A DNA stretch of 35,681 nucleotides from contig SKTJ01000079.1 in assembly GCA_007122565.1 (NCBI GenBank), forward strand, positions 1 to 35,681, read 5' to 3'. Shown piece by piece: positions 6,699-14,867 of the stretch (within the stretch, counting starts at the first letter, position 1; every line of letters begins with the position of its first letter). A model generated the notes under the pieces. That model made no database searches, had not been told where the DNA came from, and worked only from the letters and a program-made list of their open reading frames with translations. The stretch is from Syntrophomonadaceae bacterium. GTDB lineage: Bacteria; Bacillota; Dethiobacteria; DTU022; UBA8154. Both the position numbers and the translations under genes were made by a program.

Positions 6699-8264
6699 AT
6701 GGCAGAGGATAAAGGTATATCTCTAGATGGTTTGCAGGAGCGCTGGCAGGGGATCGGACGGACCCGTCAGCTTGTTGTGATTATAATCACTGCTGCCCTT
6801 TTTGTCTCTATGCTGTTGATCCTGTTCACGCCGCAAAGAACAGAATATGTAACGCTCTACCGCAACCTTGATCCGGCCCAGGCGTCTCCCCTTGTCCAGT
6901 ACCTGCGGGAGCGGGGGGTGGCCTATCGTCTGGAGGATTTCGGCACAACGATTCAAGTGTCGGCGGATCATGTGGATGAATTGCGTATTGAGATGGCCGG
7001 TCAGGATATGCCTTTTGCACAGGGGTTGGGTTTTGAACTTTTTGATGAGGATCAGCTGGGGATCACCGATTTCGAGCGGCAGGTTAAGCTGCAGCGCGCT
7101 CTGCAGGAGGAATTGCGGCGTACCATTACTTCACTTGATGCTATTACGCAGGCCCGGGTGCATCTGGCCATTCCGGAGCCCCGTGTTTTTCTCAGTGAAC
7201 GGGGCAGCCCCTCGGCAGCCATAACTTTGACACTCAATGCCTTTGTGCCCATCAGGGAAGAGCAGGTAAGGGGCATTGTTTACCTTGTGGCCTCCAGCGT
7301 GGAGGGCCTGAAAGCGGAGAATATAGTGATTATCGATACCCAGGGCAACGTGCTCCATGATGCTCTCAGCAGCACGGATCCGGTGATGGCCATGGCTGAC
7401 TCAACATTAAAACAATTGGAGATCAAACGGGCCTTTGAGATGGAGTTGGAACGGCGTGTTCAGCGTATGCTGGAACAGGTTTTTGGACCGGGTAAAGCCC
7501 TGGCCCTGATCACCGCTGAGATGGACTTTGATGCCCGGGAAACAACGATTATTACCTATGACGAACAGGGAGTGCCCCGCAGCACCCAGGTGATCGAGGA
7601 AGAGTTTGAAGGAACGGGACCGGTAATGGGTGAAGTGGGAGAGGCAAATTATCCCGGGTATGTAGGTGCGACCCCCGGCGGCGACAGCAGGTATGAACGG
7701 AGTGAAGAGATTATCAATTACGAAATCAGCGAGAGCAGCGAGCGGGTGATTGCAGCTCCCGGGAAGTTGCTCAATTTACATACTTCCGTGGTGGTGGATA
7801 CGGGAGAAAACCGGGTCACTGCGGAGGAGATAGAACAGGTAAGCCTCCTGATTACCTCCGCTATTGGTTATGATGCCCAGCGTGGAGACCAGATCAGCGT
7901 GCAGGGAATGAGCTTTGATACCACATATGCGGATGAGATGAAGGCTACTCTGGCCGATCTGGATGCCAGGCAGCGTCAGGAGGAGATGTTCCAGCTTGCT
8001 GTACTCGGTGCTGCCGCCTTATTTGCCTTGATCGTTATTATTGTAGTTTTGCGGCGCCGGCGTCGTATGCGGGAGCAGTTGCTTGTCCCCGCGGCCGCCG
8101 GTGCAAGTTTGGATGAGCTGCTGGCGTCCGGTTTGGCGGCAGAGGATAGTTCCATTTCGGATATTCCCCCGGGGGAAACACCGCTGGGCCGTGCCCGCAA
8201 ACTTGTGGAGGAAAACCCCGACATTGCCATATCAGTATTTCGTACCTGGATTATTGAAGAGTAG
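6699..8264 (+). CDS. fliF: Flagellar MS-ring protein FliF
   Basis: A 521-residue protein. ATG 6699 is preferred over the in-frame GTG 6690 because GAGGTG (6687-6692) is then correctly spaced. A first membrane segment lies at about residues 24-43 (LVVIIITAALFVSMLLILF) and a second at about 431-450, followed by RRRRRMR. Ring-building motifs are seen in between (FQVSADHVDELR-like region, QGLGFELFDE, LQRALQEELRRTITSLDAI, QARVHLAIPEP). The C-terminal GRARKLVEENPDIAISVFRT is the FliG-binding motif. FliF forms the membrane ring on which rod, export gate and C-ring assemble. Length is normal. Confidence 0.98.
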   Translation: MAEDKGISLDGLQERWQGIGRTRQLVVIIITAALFVSMLLILFTPQRTEYVTLYRNLDPAQASPLVQYLRERGVAYRLEDFGTTIQVSADHVDELRIEMAGQDMPFAQGLGFELFDEDQLGITDFERQVKLQRALQEELRRTITSLDAITQARVHLAIPEPRVFLSERGSPSAAITLTLNAFVPIREEQVRGIVYLVASSVEGLKAENIVIIDTQGNVLHDALSSTDPVMAMADSTLKQLEIKRAFEMELERRVQRMLEQVFGPGKALALITAEMDFDARETTIITYDEQGVPRSTQVIEEEFEGTGPVMGEVGEANYPGYVGATPGGDSRYERSEEIINYEISESSERVIAAPGKLLNLHTSVVVDTGENRVTAEEIEQVSLLITSAIGYDAQRGDQISVQGMSFDTTYADEMKATLADLDARQRQEEMFQLAVLGAAALFALIVIIVVLRRRRRMREQLLVPAAAGASLDELLASGLAAEDSSISDIPPGETPLGRARKLVEENPDIAISVFRTWIIEE

Positions 8265-8295
8265 AATCTTAGACTAATTCAAAGGAGGCTTTTAC

Positions 8296-9306
8296 TTGCC
8301 CAAGGAAGAAAAGATTTCCGGCAAGCGAAAAGTAGCAGTTATGCTCCTTGCCATGGGGCCGGAGTTGGCTTCCCGTATTTTAAAGCAATTATCAGAGCAG
8401 GAAATCGAAACTGTGACAATGGAGATAGCCAACCTGAGCCGTGTTCCCCAGGATCTGCGTGATGAAATCGCGGAAGAGTTCATGCTGATCGGCCAGGCCC
8501 AACGGTTTATGCTGGAAGGCGGGGTCGATTATGCCAAGGAAATTCTGGAGAAAACGCTGGGACAGCATAAAGCAATAGAGATCATGAAGCGATTGAAAGA
8601 ACAGGTTAAGGTCAAACCCTTTACCTTTGTGCGCCATGCTGACCCCAAACAATTGGTAAACCTGATCAGCCAGGAACATCCCCAGACGATTGCTCTGATC
8701 CTTTCTTACCTGGATCCGGATCAGTCGGCTACGATCCTCGCTGAATTGCCTGCCGAAATGCGGGCCGATATTGCCCGCCGCATTGCCCTTATGGATCGGA
8801 CCTCACCGGAGATTCTTAAACAGGTGGAGAGTGTGTTGCGCGACAAGCTTTCCACCCTCTTCCAGCAGGACTTTACCCAGGCCGGCGGCGTGGATACGGT
8901 GGTGGATATTCTTAACAGTGCGGACCGGGGTACGGAAAAGCTCATCCTGGAAGATTTGGAAAAAGAGGATGCGGAGTTGGCCGATGAAATCCGGCAGCGT
9001 ATGTTTATCTTTGAAGATGTTATTACGCTGGACGACTCTTCCATTCAGCGTGTGGTACGTGAGGTGGACAGCAAGGATCTGGCCAAGGCTTTAAAGGGTG
9101 CGAGTGAAGAGGTAAAAGAGCGTGTTTACCGCAACATCTCCAAGCGGGCCGCAGAGATGCTCAAAGAGGACCTGGAATTCATGGGACCGGTGCGCCTGCG
9201 CGAGGTGGAAGAAGCGCAGCAGCGTATCGTGGGAATAATCAGGCGTCTGGACGAGGCCGGCGAAATTATTATTTCCAGAGGTGGGGAAGATGCCATTATC
9301 GCCTAG
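8296..9306 (+). CDS. fliG: Flagellar motor switch protein FliG
   Basis: A 336-residue protein starting at TTG 8296 after AAAGGAGG. The N-terminal FliF-binding domain begins KRKVAVMLLAMGPELASRIL. The middle domain has the conserved EHPQ at residues 127-130 (EHPQTIALILSYLDPDQSA). The C-terminal domain carries the charged torque helix (DLEFMGPVRLREVEEAQQRI). FliG couples stator proton or sodium flow to rotation and binds FliM. Its 3' end overlaps the fliH start, indicating coupled translation. Confidence 0.98.
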   Translation: MPKEEKISGKRKVAVMLLAMGPELASRILKQLSEQEIETVTMEIANLSRVPQDLRDEIAEEFMLIGQAQRFMLEGGVDYAKEILEKTLGQHKAIEIMKRLKEQVKVKPFTFVRHADPKQLVNLISQEHPQTIALILSYLDPDQSATILAELPAEMRADIARRIALMDRTSPEILKQVESVLRDKLSTLFQQDFTQAGGVDTVVDILNSADRGTEKLILEDLEKEDAELADEIRQRMFIFEDVITLDDSSIQRVVREVDSKDLAKALKGASEEVKERVYRNISKRAAEMLKEDLEFMGPVRLREVEEAQQRIVGIIRRLDEAGEIIISRGGEDAIIA

Positions 9307-10030
9307 AATCCTGCGTGGCCTCAATGTAAAAGGATGGAAAGTCTATGAGCCCCGGGTCCGGGAAGAAGAAGGGCCCGGGGATGATCTTGCAGATAATGAG
9401 ATTGTGGAGGAGCAATTGCCTCCGCCACCGACCCGTGAGGAAATGGAAATGGAGCGGGCGGAAATCCTGGCGACGGCACGCCAAGCGGGGGAGCAACTGC
9501 GCCGGGAAGCGCTGGCGAAAGCGGATAAGGAAGCAACTGCATTGCGAAAAAAAGCAGAGCAGGAAGGTTACCAGGAGGGTTTTAGCCGCGGCGAACAAGA
9601 GGCGGCAAAACTAATAGAAGAGGCAGTGCAAACCCTGGAGGCTGCAAAAGAGGAGTACCGGGCCCTGCTTGACGGGGCGCAGGGGGAGATGCTGCGCATT
9701 GCTGTCAGTATGGCGGAAAAGCTATTAAACGTAAAACTGGAGCTAAACGAAGTTGCTATCCTGGCTATGGTCAACCGCTGCCTGGAAACCCTTCCCGGTG
9801 GGAGTGAGGTGGTTTTGCGCGTTAGTCCCCCGGATGAGCCGTTGTGCCAGCGTAAGGCACAAGACCTGCAAGCCCTGCTGCGTAAAGATGTCTCTCTGCA
9901 GATCGTTGCAGACGAAACGATCCCGGACGGGAGTTGTTCTGTGGAATCTGAAGAGTCAGAGGTTATTTTCCACCTGCAAAAAGAATTGGAGATCCTTACC
10001 AACAAGCTCCTCAGGATGGCGGTTAAATAG
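9290..10030 (+). CDS. fliH: Flagellar export apparatus stator protein FliH
   Basis: A 246-residue protein. ATG 9290 is preferred to the in-frame GTG 9281 because AGAGGTGG (9278-9285) is correctly placed; it overlaps fliG by 17 nt. The N-terminal half is a highly charged coiled coil with alanine/glutamate repeats and a segment KKAEQEGYQEGFSRGEQEA; the C-terminal domain (LRIAVSMAEKLLNVKLELNE, and DGSCSVESEESEVIFHLQKE) resembles the peripheral-stalk E-subunit-like fold of FliH. FliH binds and restrains the FliI ATPase and docks it to the C-ring. Position between fliG and fliI agrees. Confidence 0.93.
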   Translation: MPLSPRILRGLNVKGWKVYEPRVREEEGPGDDLADNEIVEEQLPPPPTREEMEMERAEILATARQAGEQLRREALAKADKEATALRKKAEQEGYQEGFSRGEQEAAKLIEEAVQTLEAAKEEYRALLDGAQGEMLRIAVSMAEKLLNVKLELNEVAILAMVNRCLETLPGGSEVVLRVSPPDEPLCQRKAQDLQALLRKDVSLQIVADETIPDGSCSVESEESEVIFHLQKELEILTNKLLRMAVK

Positions 10031-10160
10031 TGAGATAGTTAGATATAAGATAGGGGATAGGTTTCCATGCCCTATAAGGTGCAAGACTGAACATATTTAG
10101 GGTTTATCTTTGCCTGTCTACTATCAAACTACCAGCTGTCTAACTGGTTTTTCTAGACTG
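10031..10160 (-). repeat. Divergent R1-like repeat in reverse orientation (fliH-fliI gap)
   Basis: Read on the minus strand, this gap has a run of TAG-rich near-heptamers leading to GACAGGCAAAGATAAA (10103-10118 complement), resembling the R1 core GGACAGGAAAAGATAAA, and then a short TGC...GCA hairpin. The two ends (GATAGTTAGATATAAGATAG at 10033-10052 and the CTAACT-type sequence near 10140) are loosely inverted. The remainder diverges, so relationship to R1 is inferred. Confidence 0.55.
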
Positions 10161-10168
10161 GAGGATTT

Positions 10169-11503
10169 ATGTCAACCAGGGTGATTGATTTTGAACGTTA
10201 TTTCCGGGAGATCTGGGCGCACACGCCCCTGAGCGTTAAAGGTAAGGTCACTCAGGTGATCGGCCTGGTGATGGAGGTAAGCGGCCTACGTCCCTTTGTT
10301 GGGGAATTCTGTCTCGTGGAAGTGGAGGAAGGCAAAGAACCGGTCGCTGCCGAAGTGGTGGGCTTCCGTCAGGGTAAGTCCCTGCTTATGCCCCTGGGCA
10401 ACCTGCGGGGTATTGGGCCGGGCTGTCGCGTTATGGCTACGGGAAAGCCTTTTAATATTAATCTGGCGCCTGACCTTGTGGGCAAGGTCCTGGACGGGCT
10501 GGGCAGGCCGATTTTTGGTGGTGAATTGGAGACATCGGTGGTGGAATACGCCGTGGATAACCAACCGCCCAACCCCCTGGAACGTCGCTCCATAGACGAG
10601 GTAATGGTGACGGGAGTGCGGGCAATAGACAGCCTGTTAACCTGCGGCCAGGGCCAGCGTATCGGTATTTTTTCCGGCAGCGGCGTGGGAAAAAGCACGC
10701 TCCTCGGCATGATTGCCCGCTTCAGCGAGGCTGAGGTAAATGTGATCGGCCTTGTGGGGGAGCGGGGGCGGGAGGTCATGGATTTTATCAACAAAGACCT
10801 CGGTCCGGAGGGGTTGAAACGTTCTGTAGTCATCGTATCCACGTCGGACCGGCCAGCCCTGGAGCGGGTGAAGGCGGCGCAAGTGGCCACAGCAGTGGCG
10901 GAGTATTACCGCGACCAGGGGCGCCGCGTTATCCTGATGATGGATTCGGTAACCCGTTATGCCATGGCACTGCGCGAGATCGGCCTCGCCATCGGCGAGC
11001 CGCCGGCCACCAAGGGCTACACCCCGTCGGTGTTTGCTGCCCTGCCCCGCCTGCTGGAGCGATCCGGTACCTCCAGCGCCGGTTCGATTACGGGTTTTTA
11101 TTCAGTCCTTGTTGACGGGGATGATTTTAATGAACCAATCTCCGACGCGGTTCGGGGCATCCTGGACGGTCATATCATCCTGGCCCGTAATCTGGCAGCC
11201 CGTAATCACTATCCCGCCATTGATGTGCTGGGGAGCACGAGCAGGCTGATGCCTTATATCGTACCGACGGAGCACCGGGAGCAGGCAGCCCGTGCCATCG
11301 AACTATTGGCCACGTATCGTGACAATGAGGATCTGATCAATATTGGGGCTTATGTAAAAGGATCCAACCCCCGTGTGGACAAGGCTATTAAATATCGGGA
11401 TTCTATTGAACGTTTTTTATGTCAGGATATGACCGAATCTGTCACCTGGCAGCAGAGTATGGAAGCTTTTGCCGGTCTTTTCAACTTACCCGGAAAAAAA
11501 TAA
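10169..11503 (+). CDS. fliI: Flagellum-specific ATPase FliI
   Basis: A 444-residue protein starting at ATG 10169 behind GGAGG. Walker A is GSGVGKST (residues 170-177), Walker B lies in RRVILMMDSVTRYAMALREI, followed by the family-typical GEPPATKGYTPSVFA segment and RVDKAIKY near the C-terminus. It is a hexameric F1-like ATPase of the flagellar type III secretion system that helps unload chaperone-cargo complexes at the export gate. Length and motif order are standard. It is preceded by fliH and followed by fliJ, its stalk partner. Confidence 0.98.
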   Translation: MSTRVIDFERYFREIWAHTPLSVKGKVTQVIGLVMEVSGLRPFVGEFCLVEVEEGKEPVAAEVVGFRQGKSLLMPLGNLRGIGPGCRVMATGKPFNINLAPDLVGKVLDGLGRPIFGGELETSVVEYAVDNQPPNPLERRSIDEVMVTGVRAIDSLLTCGQGQRIGIFSGSGVGKSTLLGMIARFSEAEVNVIGLVGERGREVMDFINKDLGPEGLKRSVVIVSTSDRPALERVKAAQVATAVAEYYRDQGRRVILMMDSVTRYAMALREIGLAIGEPPATKGYTPSVFAALPRLLERSGTSSAGSITGFYSVLVDGDDFNEPISDAVRGILDGHIILARNLAARNHYPAIDVLGSTSRLMPYIVPTEHREQAARAIELLATYRDNEDLINIGAYVKGSNPRVDKAIKYRDSIERFLCQDMTESVTWQQSMEAFAGLFNLPGKK

Positions 11504-11574
11504 TTATTTCCATCCTTCTTTAAAAAGTCAATTATATAGCGAAAATAATAATAGAGAAGGAGTAATCCCTTATT

Positions 11575-12024
11575 ATGGCTTTTAAGTTCAGGCTGCAAAA
11601 ATTGTTACAATACCGGGAAAATCAAAAAAAGATGGAACAGGAAGAGTTGGCCTGCCGCCAGCGGGAGGTGCTGTCCGCGCAACAGGAGTTAACGCGGTTG
11701 CAGCTTGAAGAACAGCGCCTGCTTGAGCACCACCGTACGCATCAGGGGGGGGAGCTTAATATCCCTGGCCTCATTGCTATGGAAAATTATGGATGTTATT
11801 TGCAGAGATGCCAGCGCGAGCACATGGAGGGTTTACAAAAAGCCGAGGATAAACTGGAGCAACAGCGCAGTGTGGTGATGGAATCATGGCGTTCCTGTCG
11901 CGTCTTGTCATTACTGCGGGAGAAAAAACAGCACGATTACCGGGAGGCGGAAAAAATAAGTGAGCAGCGCCTCAACGATGAACAGGGAATCAATTGTTAT
12001 ATGAGTATGCGGCAGAAGCAATAA
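11575..12024 (+). CDS. fliJ: Flagellar export protein FliJ
   Basis: A 149-residue coiled-coil protein starting at ATG 11575 behind GAGAAGGAG. It begins MAFKFRLQKLLQYRENQKKM, the usual FliJ N-terminus, and is almost entirely charged helix with QQELTRLQLEEQRLLEH and LEQQRSVVMESWRSCRVLSL. FliJ acts like the gamma stalk of the FliI ring and contacts FlhA. Sequence conservation is low in this family, but N-terminus, length and position after fliI make the call firm. Confidence 0.93.
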   Translation: MAFKFRLQKLLQYRENQKKMEQEELACRQREVLSAQQELTRLQLEEQRLLEHHRTHQGGELNIPGLIAMENYGCYLQRCQREHMEGLQKAEDKLEQQRSVVMESWRSCRVLSLLREKKQHDYREAEKISEQRLNDEQGINCYMSMRQKQ

Positions 12025-12053
12025 AATTCGCAAGCACAAGGGTCGGTATTTGT

Positions 12054-12116
12054 TTTTTATTCTGACTCCTGATACTGAATTCTTTCTCCTGACTCCTGAC
12101 TCCTGGTTCCTGGATT
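12054..12116. repeat. Tandem heptamer repeat (ACTCCTG units) in the fliJ-fliK gap
   Basis: About four consecutive near-identical heptamers of the form TCTCCTG/ACTCCTG/ACTCCTG/GTTCCTG occupy 12084-12111, with another ACTCCTG at 12065-12071. The complementary CAGGAGT array occurs at 30866-30890 before flgG. Both are joined to an ATTCTGACTCCTG / GGAGTCAGAATAAAA boundary sequence. No gene is seen here. Confidence 0.8.
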
Positions 12117-12151
12117 CTCGCCCAGCTTTTACGGAAAGGAGGTGAAAAGAG

Positions 12152-13720
12152 ATGAAAACAGAAGCAATCGGCAATGGGGTTTCCCTGGTGCATGACAGTG
12201 GGGTAGTGAGCCAGAAATCTGCGGTGGACGGCGATTCCTTTTCCATGATGCTGCAGGCTATTTTCGCTGCGCGGACACAAATTAATCAGGCACCGGACAG
12301 CGGTTTTCATAATAACCCTGTGGCGGTGTCGGGAGAGAGAGAATCCATCGATGAAAAAGAAGGGGAGTCATTACAAAAATGGCTTGCCTTTGCCGCTTTT
12401 GACGGCCGTTTTGTTGAAAATATGGAGCTACCCGTAGCCGGTCAGGAACTAACTGCTGCAGAGCCAAAAGCAGCGGCAGCTTTTGCTTTGCTCCTGCAGC
12501 AGTGGGACGAATTGCCGCCAAACGGTCAGGAACTGGTCCACCTGCTCCTAGCAGGCATACTGGAAGGTGGTGCGTCCTCACAAGGGGAGCAGAATACACC
12601 CGGCTGGCTCGCTGAGTTGGAGATGCTTGCCGGTGCAGCTACAGCCAAAACTGAACCGGATTTGCTGATGCAGGCGGGTGCTAATATTACTGCCGTCCTG
12701 TCCGGCGAAGCAGAGGCTCTCAGGAAGTTCGGAGATGAGGCGACTGCAGCGAAATTACCACAATCTCCGCAAGGACAGCAGTTGCCGGAACAGTTACCAC
12801 AGCATTTGCTGGAGCGGATTACTGCGCTGGCCCGTCCCATGGAAGAGATGCCCGTCCTGGAAAAGCAACTCGGTTCCGCAGTGGCACCCCCCATCTCAGA
12901 AAAGGGTCTGAGCCCCCAGGCTACAACTCTCGTGGCGTCTTATCTGCAGGAAGGGAAGCCCCTTATTGAGTTGCCTGCGTCGCTCTTATCTGCGTTGCGC
13001 GGGCATCAGGAGGAAATGGAGTTATCCGTGAAAGGCGAAGGTGGAGAGAAAGCCCGTCCTTTTGAGGCGCTGCTCAGCCGTGTGGAGAAGTTTCTAAGCA
13101 GCCTGCTCAGCGGCGGCCGTGGAGAAACAGGCAGTGAGACGCGGCAGTTTGGCGCCCTTGCCGCGGAACAGCAATTAAAAGATTCCCTTGCCGTATTGGG
13201 AGAAAATGATAGCGCCAGAATGAATGCTGCTTTTGGTGGCCGTGCTGAAATGGCTGCCGGCACCCGCAGTTTTGCCTCCACAACCCCTGCTTTCCATCCC
13301 AACGAAGTGATGGCCCAGGTCATGGAGCGTCTTGCCATGCTGGCACGTCCGGGGGCACAGGAATTACGCATGCAGTTGCACCCGGAACATTTGGGTAACA
13401 TGGTGGTTAAGCTGCGCAATGTGCGGGGTGTACTTTCTGCGGAGATTCTCACCCAGCATGTAGCCGTGAAAGAACTACTTGAGGGGCAGTTGGATACCTT
13501 GCGCCAGCGTTTTCAGGACATGAATATACAGGTTGAGGAGTTTCGTGTCCTTGTGGGGGATGAAGATCAGGAAAAGCGTGGTGAAACCGGGGGTTCGGAC
13601 AAAAACCCGGATATCCATGCCGCTGCCGGTTTGAAGCAGAATAATGATCTGCAGCATCCCGCCGTTGCGCTGGAAATACCAAGGGATATGGAACAGCATC
13701 GAGTGGACTATCTGGCCTGA
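12152..13720 (+). CDS. fliK: Flagellar hook-length control protein FliK
   Basis: A 522-residue protein starting at ATG 12152 behind AAAGGAGGTG. The N-terminal ~400 residues are low-complexity, glutamine/alanine/glutamate-rich and poorly conserved, as in molecular-ruler regions. The C-terminal Flg_hook domain (residues ~400-475) contains ELRMQLHPEHLGNMVVKLRN and VAVKELLEGQLDTLRQRF, followed by NIQVEEFRVLVG. FliK measures hook length and, through FlhB, switches export from hook to filament substrates. Position between fliJ and flgD is the standard Firmicutes order. Length is in the FliK range. Confidence 0.95.
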   Translation: MKTEAIGNGVSLVHDSGVVSQKSAVDGDSFSMMLQAIFAARTQINQAPDSGFHNNPVAVSGERESIDEKEGESLQKWLAFAAFDGRFVENMELPVAGQELTAAEPKAAAAFALLLQQWDELPPNGQELVHLLLAGILEGGASSQGEQNTPGWLAELEMLAGAATAKTEPDLLMQAGANITAVLSGEAEALRKFGDEATAAKLPQSPQGQQLPEQLPQHLLERITALARPMEEMPVLEKQLGSAVAPPISEKGLSPQATTLVASYLQEGKPLIELPASLLSALRGHQEEMELSVKGEGGEKARPFEALLSRVEKFLSSLLSGGRGETGSETRQFGALAAEQQLKDSLAVLGENDSARMNAAFGGRAEMAAGTRSFASTTPAFHPNEVMAQVMERLAMLARPGAQELRMQLHPEHLGNMVVKLRNVRGVLSAEILTQHVAVKELLEGQLDTLRQRFQDMNIQVEEFRVLVGDEDQEKRGETGGSDKNPDIHAAAGLKQNNDLQHPAVALEIPRDMEQHRVDYLA

Positions 13721-13812
13721 TTGAGACAGTCAAAATTCAAATGTTAAGACTCGAAAGATAAAAGCTTTTGACAATTAACTTGGGTTTTTGACTGGAAAGG
13801 AAGGTGTTCGTC

Positions 13813-14274
13813 ATGCCGATTGATGGAATAACCGGGGGCTCTGGTGGAACTTTTAAGAGCAATGAAACCAAGGTAGAAAATCAGGCTATGGATATGGGGA
13901 CGGAAACGTTTCTTAAGTTGCTCGTTACGCAGATGAAATATCAGGACCCTTTCAGCGGGGGGCAGGATATGGGAGATTTCATGAGCCAGATAGCCCAGTT
14001 TACCATGCTGGAGCGCATTATCAAGCTGCAACAGACAGTGGAGGATTATGCAACCCAGCAGGCGCCGGTGCAGGCCCTGAATCTTCTTAACCGTACAGTG
14101 GAGGTGATGGACGAATACGGTCAGCTCCATCAAGGTGAGGTAACGGCGGTCCGTTTCGCAGACGGAAAGCCGCTGCTCAGGGTAAACGGACAGGAATACT
14201 CCATGCAAGCGGTGCAGCGAGTTGAGGGCAGTGTCAGTAAAGGAGATAGCGCTAGTAACGGTGATGATGTCTAG
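13813..14274 (+). CDS. flgD: Flagellar hook assembly (hook-capping) protein FlgD
   Basis: ATG 13813 is preferred over the in-frame GTG 13804 because GGAAGG (13799-13804) lies about 8 bases before it; 153 residues result. The N-terminal region has the diagnostic TFLKLLVTQMKYQDPFSGG, followed by DFMSQIAQFTMLERIIKLQQ. The C-terminal part (NRTVEVMDEYGQLHQGEVTA) is a short beta domain, so this is a compact FlgD like other Firmicutes examples. FlgD caps the growing hook and is needed for hook polymerisation. It is followed after 18 nt by the TIGR02530 gene. Confidence 0.96.
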   Translation: MPIDGITGGSGGTFKSNETKVENQAMDMGTETFLKLLVTQMKYQDPFSGGQDMGDFMSQIAQFTMLERIIKLQQTVEDYATQQAPVQALNLLNRTVEVMDEYGQLHQGEVTAVRFADGKPLLRVNGQEYSMQAVQRVEGSVSKGDSASNGDDV

Positions 14275-14292
14275 CAGTAAAAGGGTGGTGAT

Positions 14293-14712
14293 ATGATGAT
14301 GTCTGATGGCGGGATTGGCAGGCTACCGGGTTCCGGTTTGGGAGAAGTGGTACCGTCGGGCAGGCCCTCCCGGACCCAGACAGACAGGGGGAAAGGAGCG
14401 GGGCCTTCCGGAAACGATTTTGCCACGGTCCTGGGGCAGCAGCGTGCCCGGACGCGGGAGATTAACTTTTCTGCCCATGCACGGCAGAGACTTCACGACA
14501 GGAGCATTGAACTGGGACCTGAAGACGTGGGAAAGCTGGCCCGGGCCGTCGATAAGGCGGAGCAGAAAGGATGTCGCGCTTCCCTGTTGCTTTATGGGGA
14601 TATGGCTTTTGTGGCTGGAGTGGATAACCGCACAATCATCACGGCGCTGGATGGCCGGAACATGAAGGAGCATGTTTTTACCAATATTGACAGTGCATTG
14701 ATTGTGGAATAA
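14293..14712 (+). CDS. Flagellar operon protein, TIGR02530 family
   Basis: A 139-residue protein starting at ATG 14293 behind AAGGGTGGTG. The first ~55 residues are basic, glycine/proline-rich and variable. The conserved domain begins INFSAHARQRLHDRSIELGP and continues AVDKAEQKGCRASLLLYGDM and AFVAGVDNRTIITALDGR, matching the small uncharacterised family found between flgD and flgE in Firmicutes flagellar operons. No enzymatic motif or membrane segment is seen. Its conserved location suggests a role in hook assembly, which remains inferred. Confidence 0.88.
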   Translation: MMMSDGGIGRLPGSGLGEVVPSGRPSRTQTDRGKGAGPSGNDFATVLGQQRARTREINFSAHARQRLHDRSIELGPEDVGKLARAVDKAEQKGCRASLLLYGDMAFVAGVDNRTIITALDGRNMKEHVFTNIDSALIVE

Positions 14713-14732
14713 GTATTTTAAGGTTTTTAAAA

Positions 14733-14830
14733 GGGCTGGACCTCCCCGCGAGGAAGCCCGGGGCTGTGGAACGAGCGAAGCAGCCCGCACCGATGCCGGG
14801 ACCACCCGAAGGCCGGTTATTGGAATTTAA
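14733..14830 (+). other. Cluster of stable hairpins before flgE
   Basis: GGGCT (14733-14737) pairs with AGCCC (14755-14759) and encloses CCTC/GAGG (about 14741-14753). A second stem GGGCTG (14761-14766)/CAGCCC (14781-14786) has a loop containing GAGCGAAG. GC-rich inverted CCGG motifs follow. The fragment is unrelated to the R1-R3 repeats except for the GAGCG-AGCG-like loop also found in R2. It may be a structured leader or another dispersed repeat; no known riboswitch consensus was recognised. Confidence 0.5.
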
Positions 14831-14867
14831 TGCGGTGAGATGGAGCTAAAAGGAGGTCATTAATAAG

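Noticed and set aside
13768..13773. Perfect TTGACA before flgD as a sigma-A -35 box
   Set aside because: No acceptable -10 box 16-18 bases downstream (ACTGGA-like sequence only).
14713..14867. c-di-GMP or other known riboswitch before flgE
   Set aside because: Hairpins are present but no conserved riboswitch core, such as the GEMM consensus, could be recognised.
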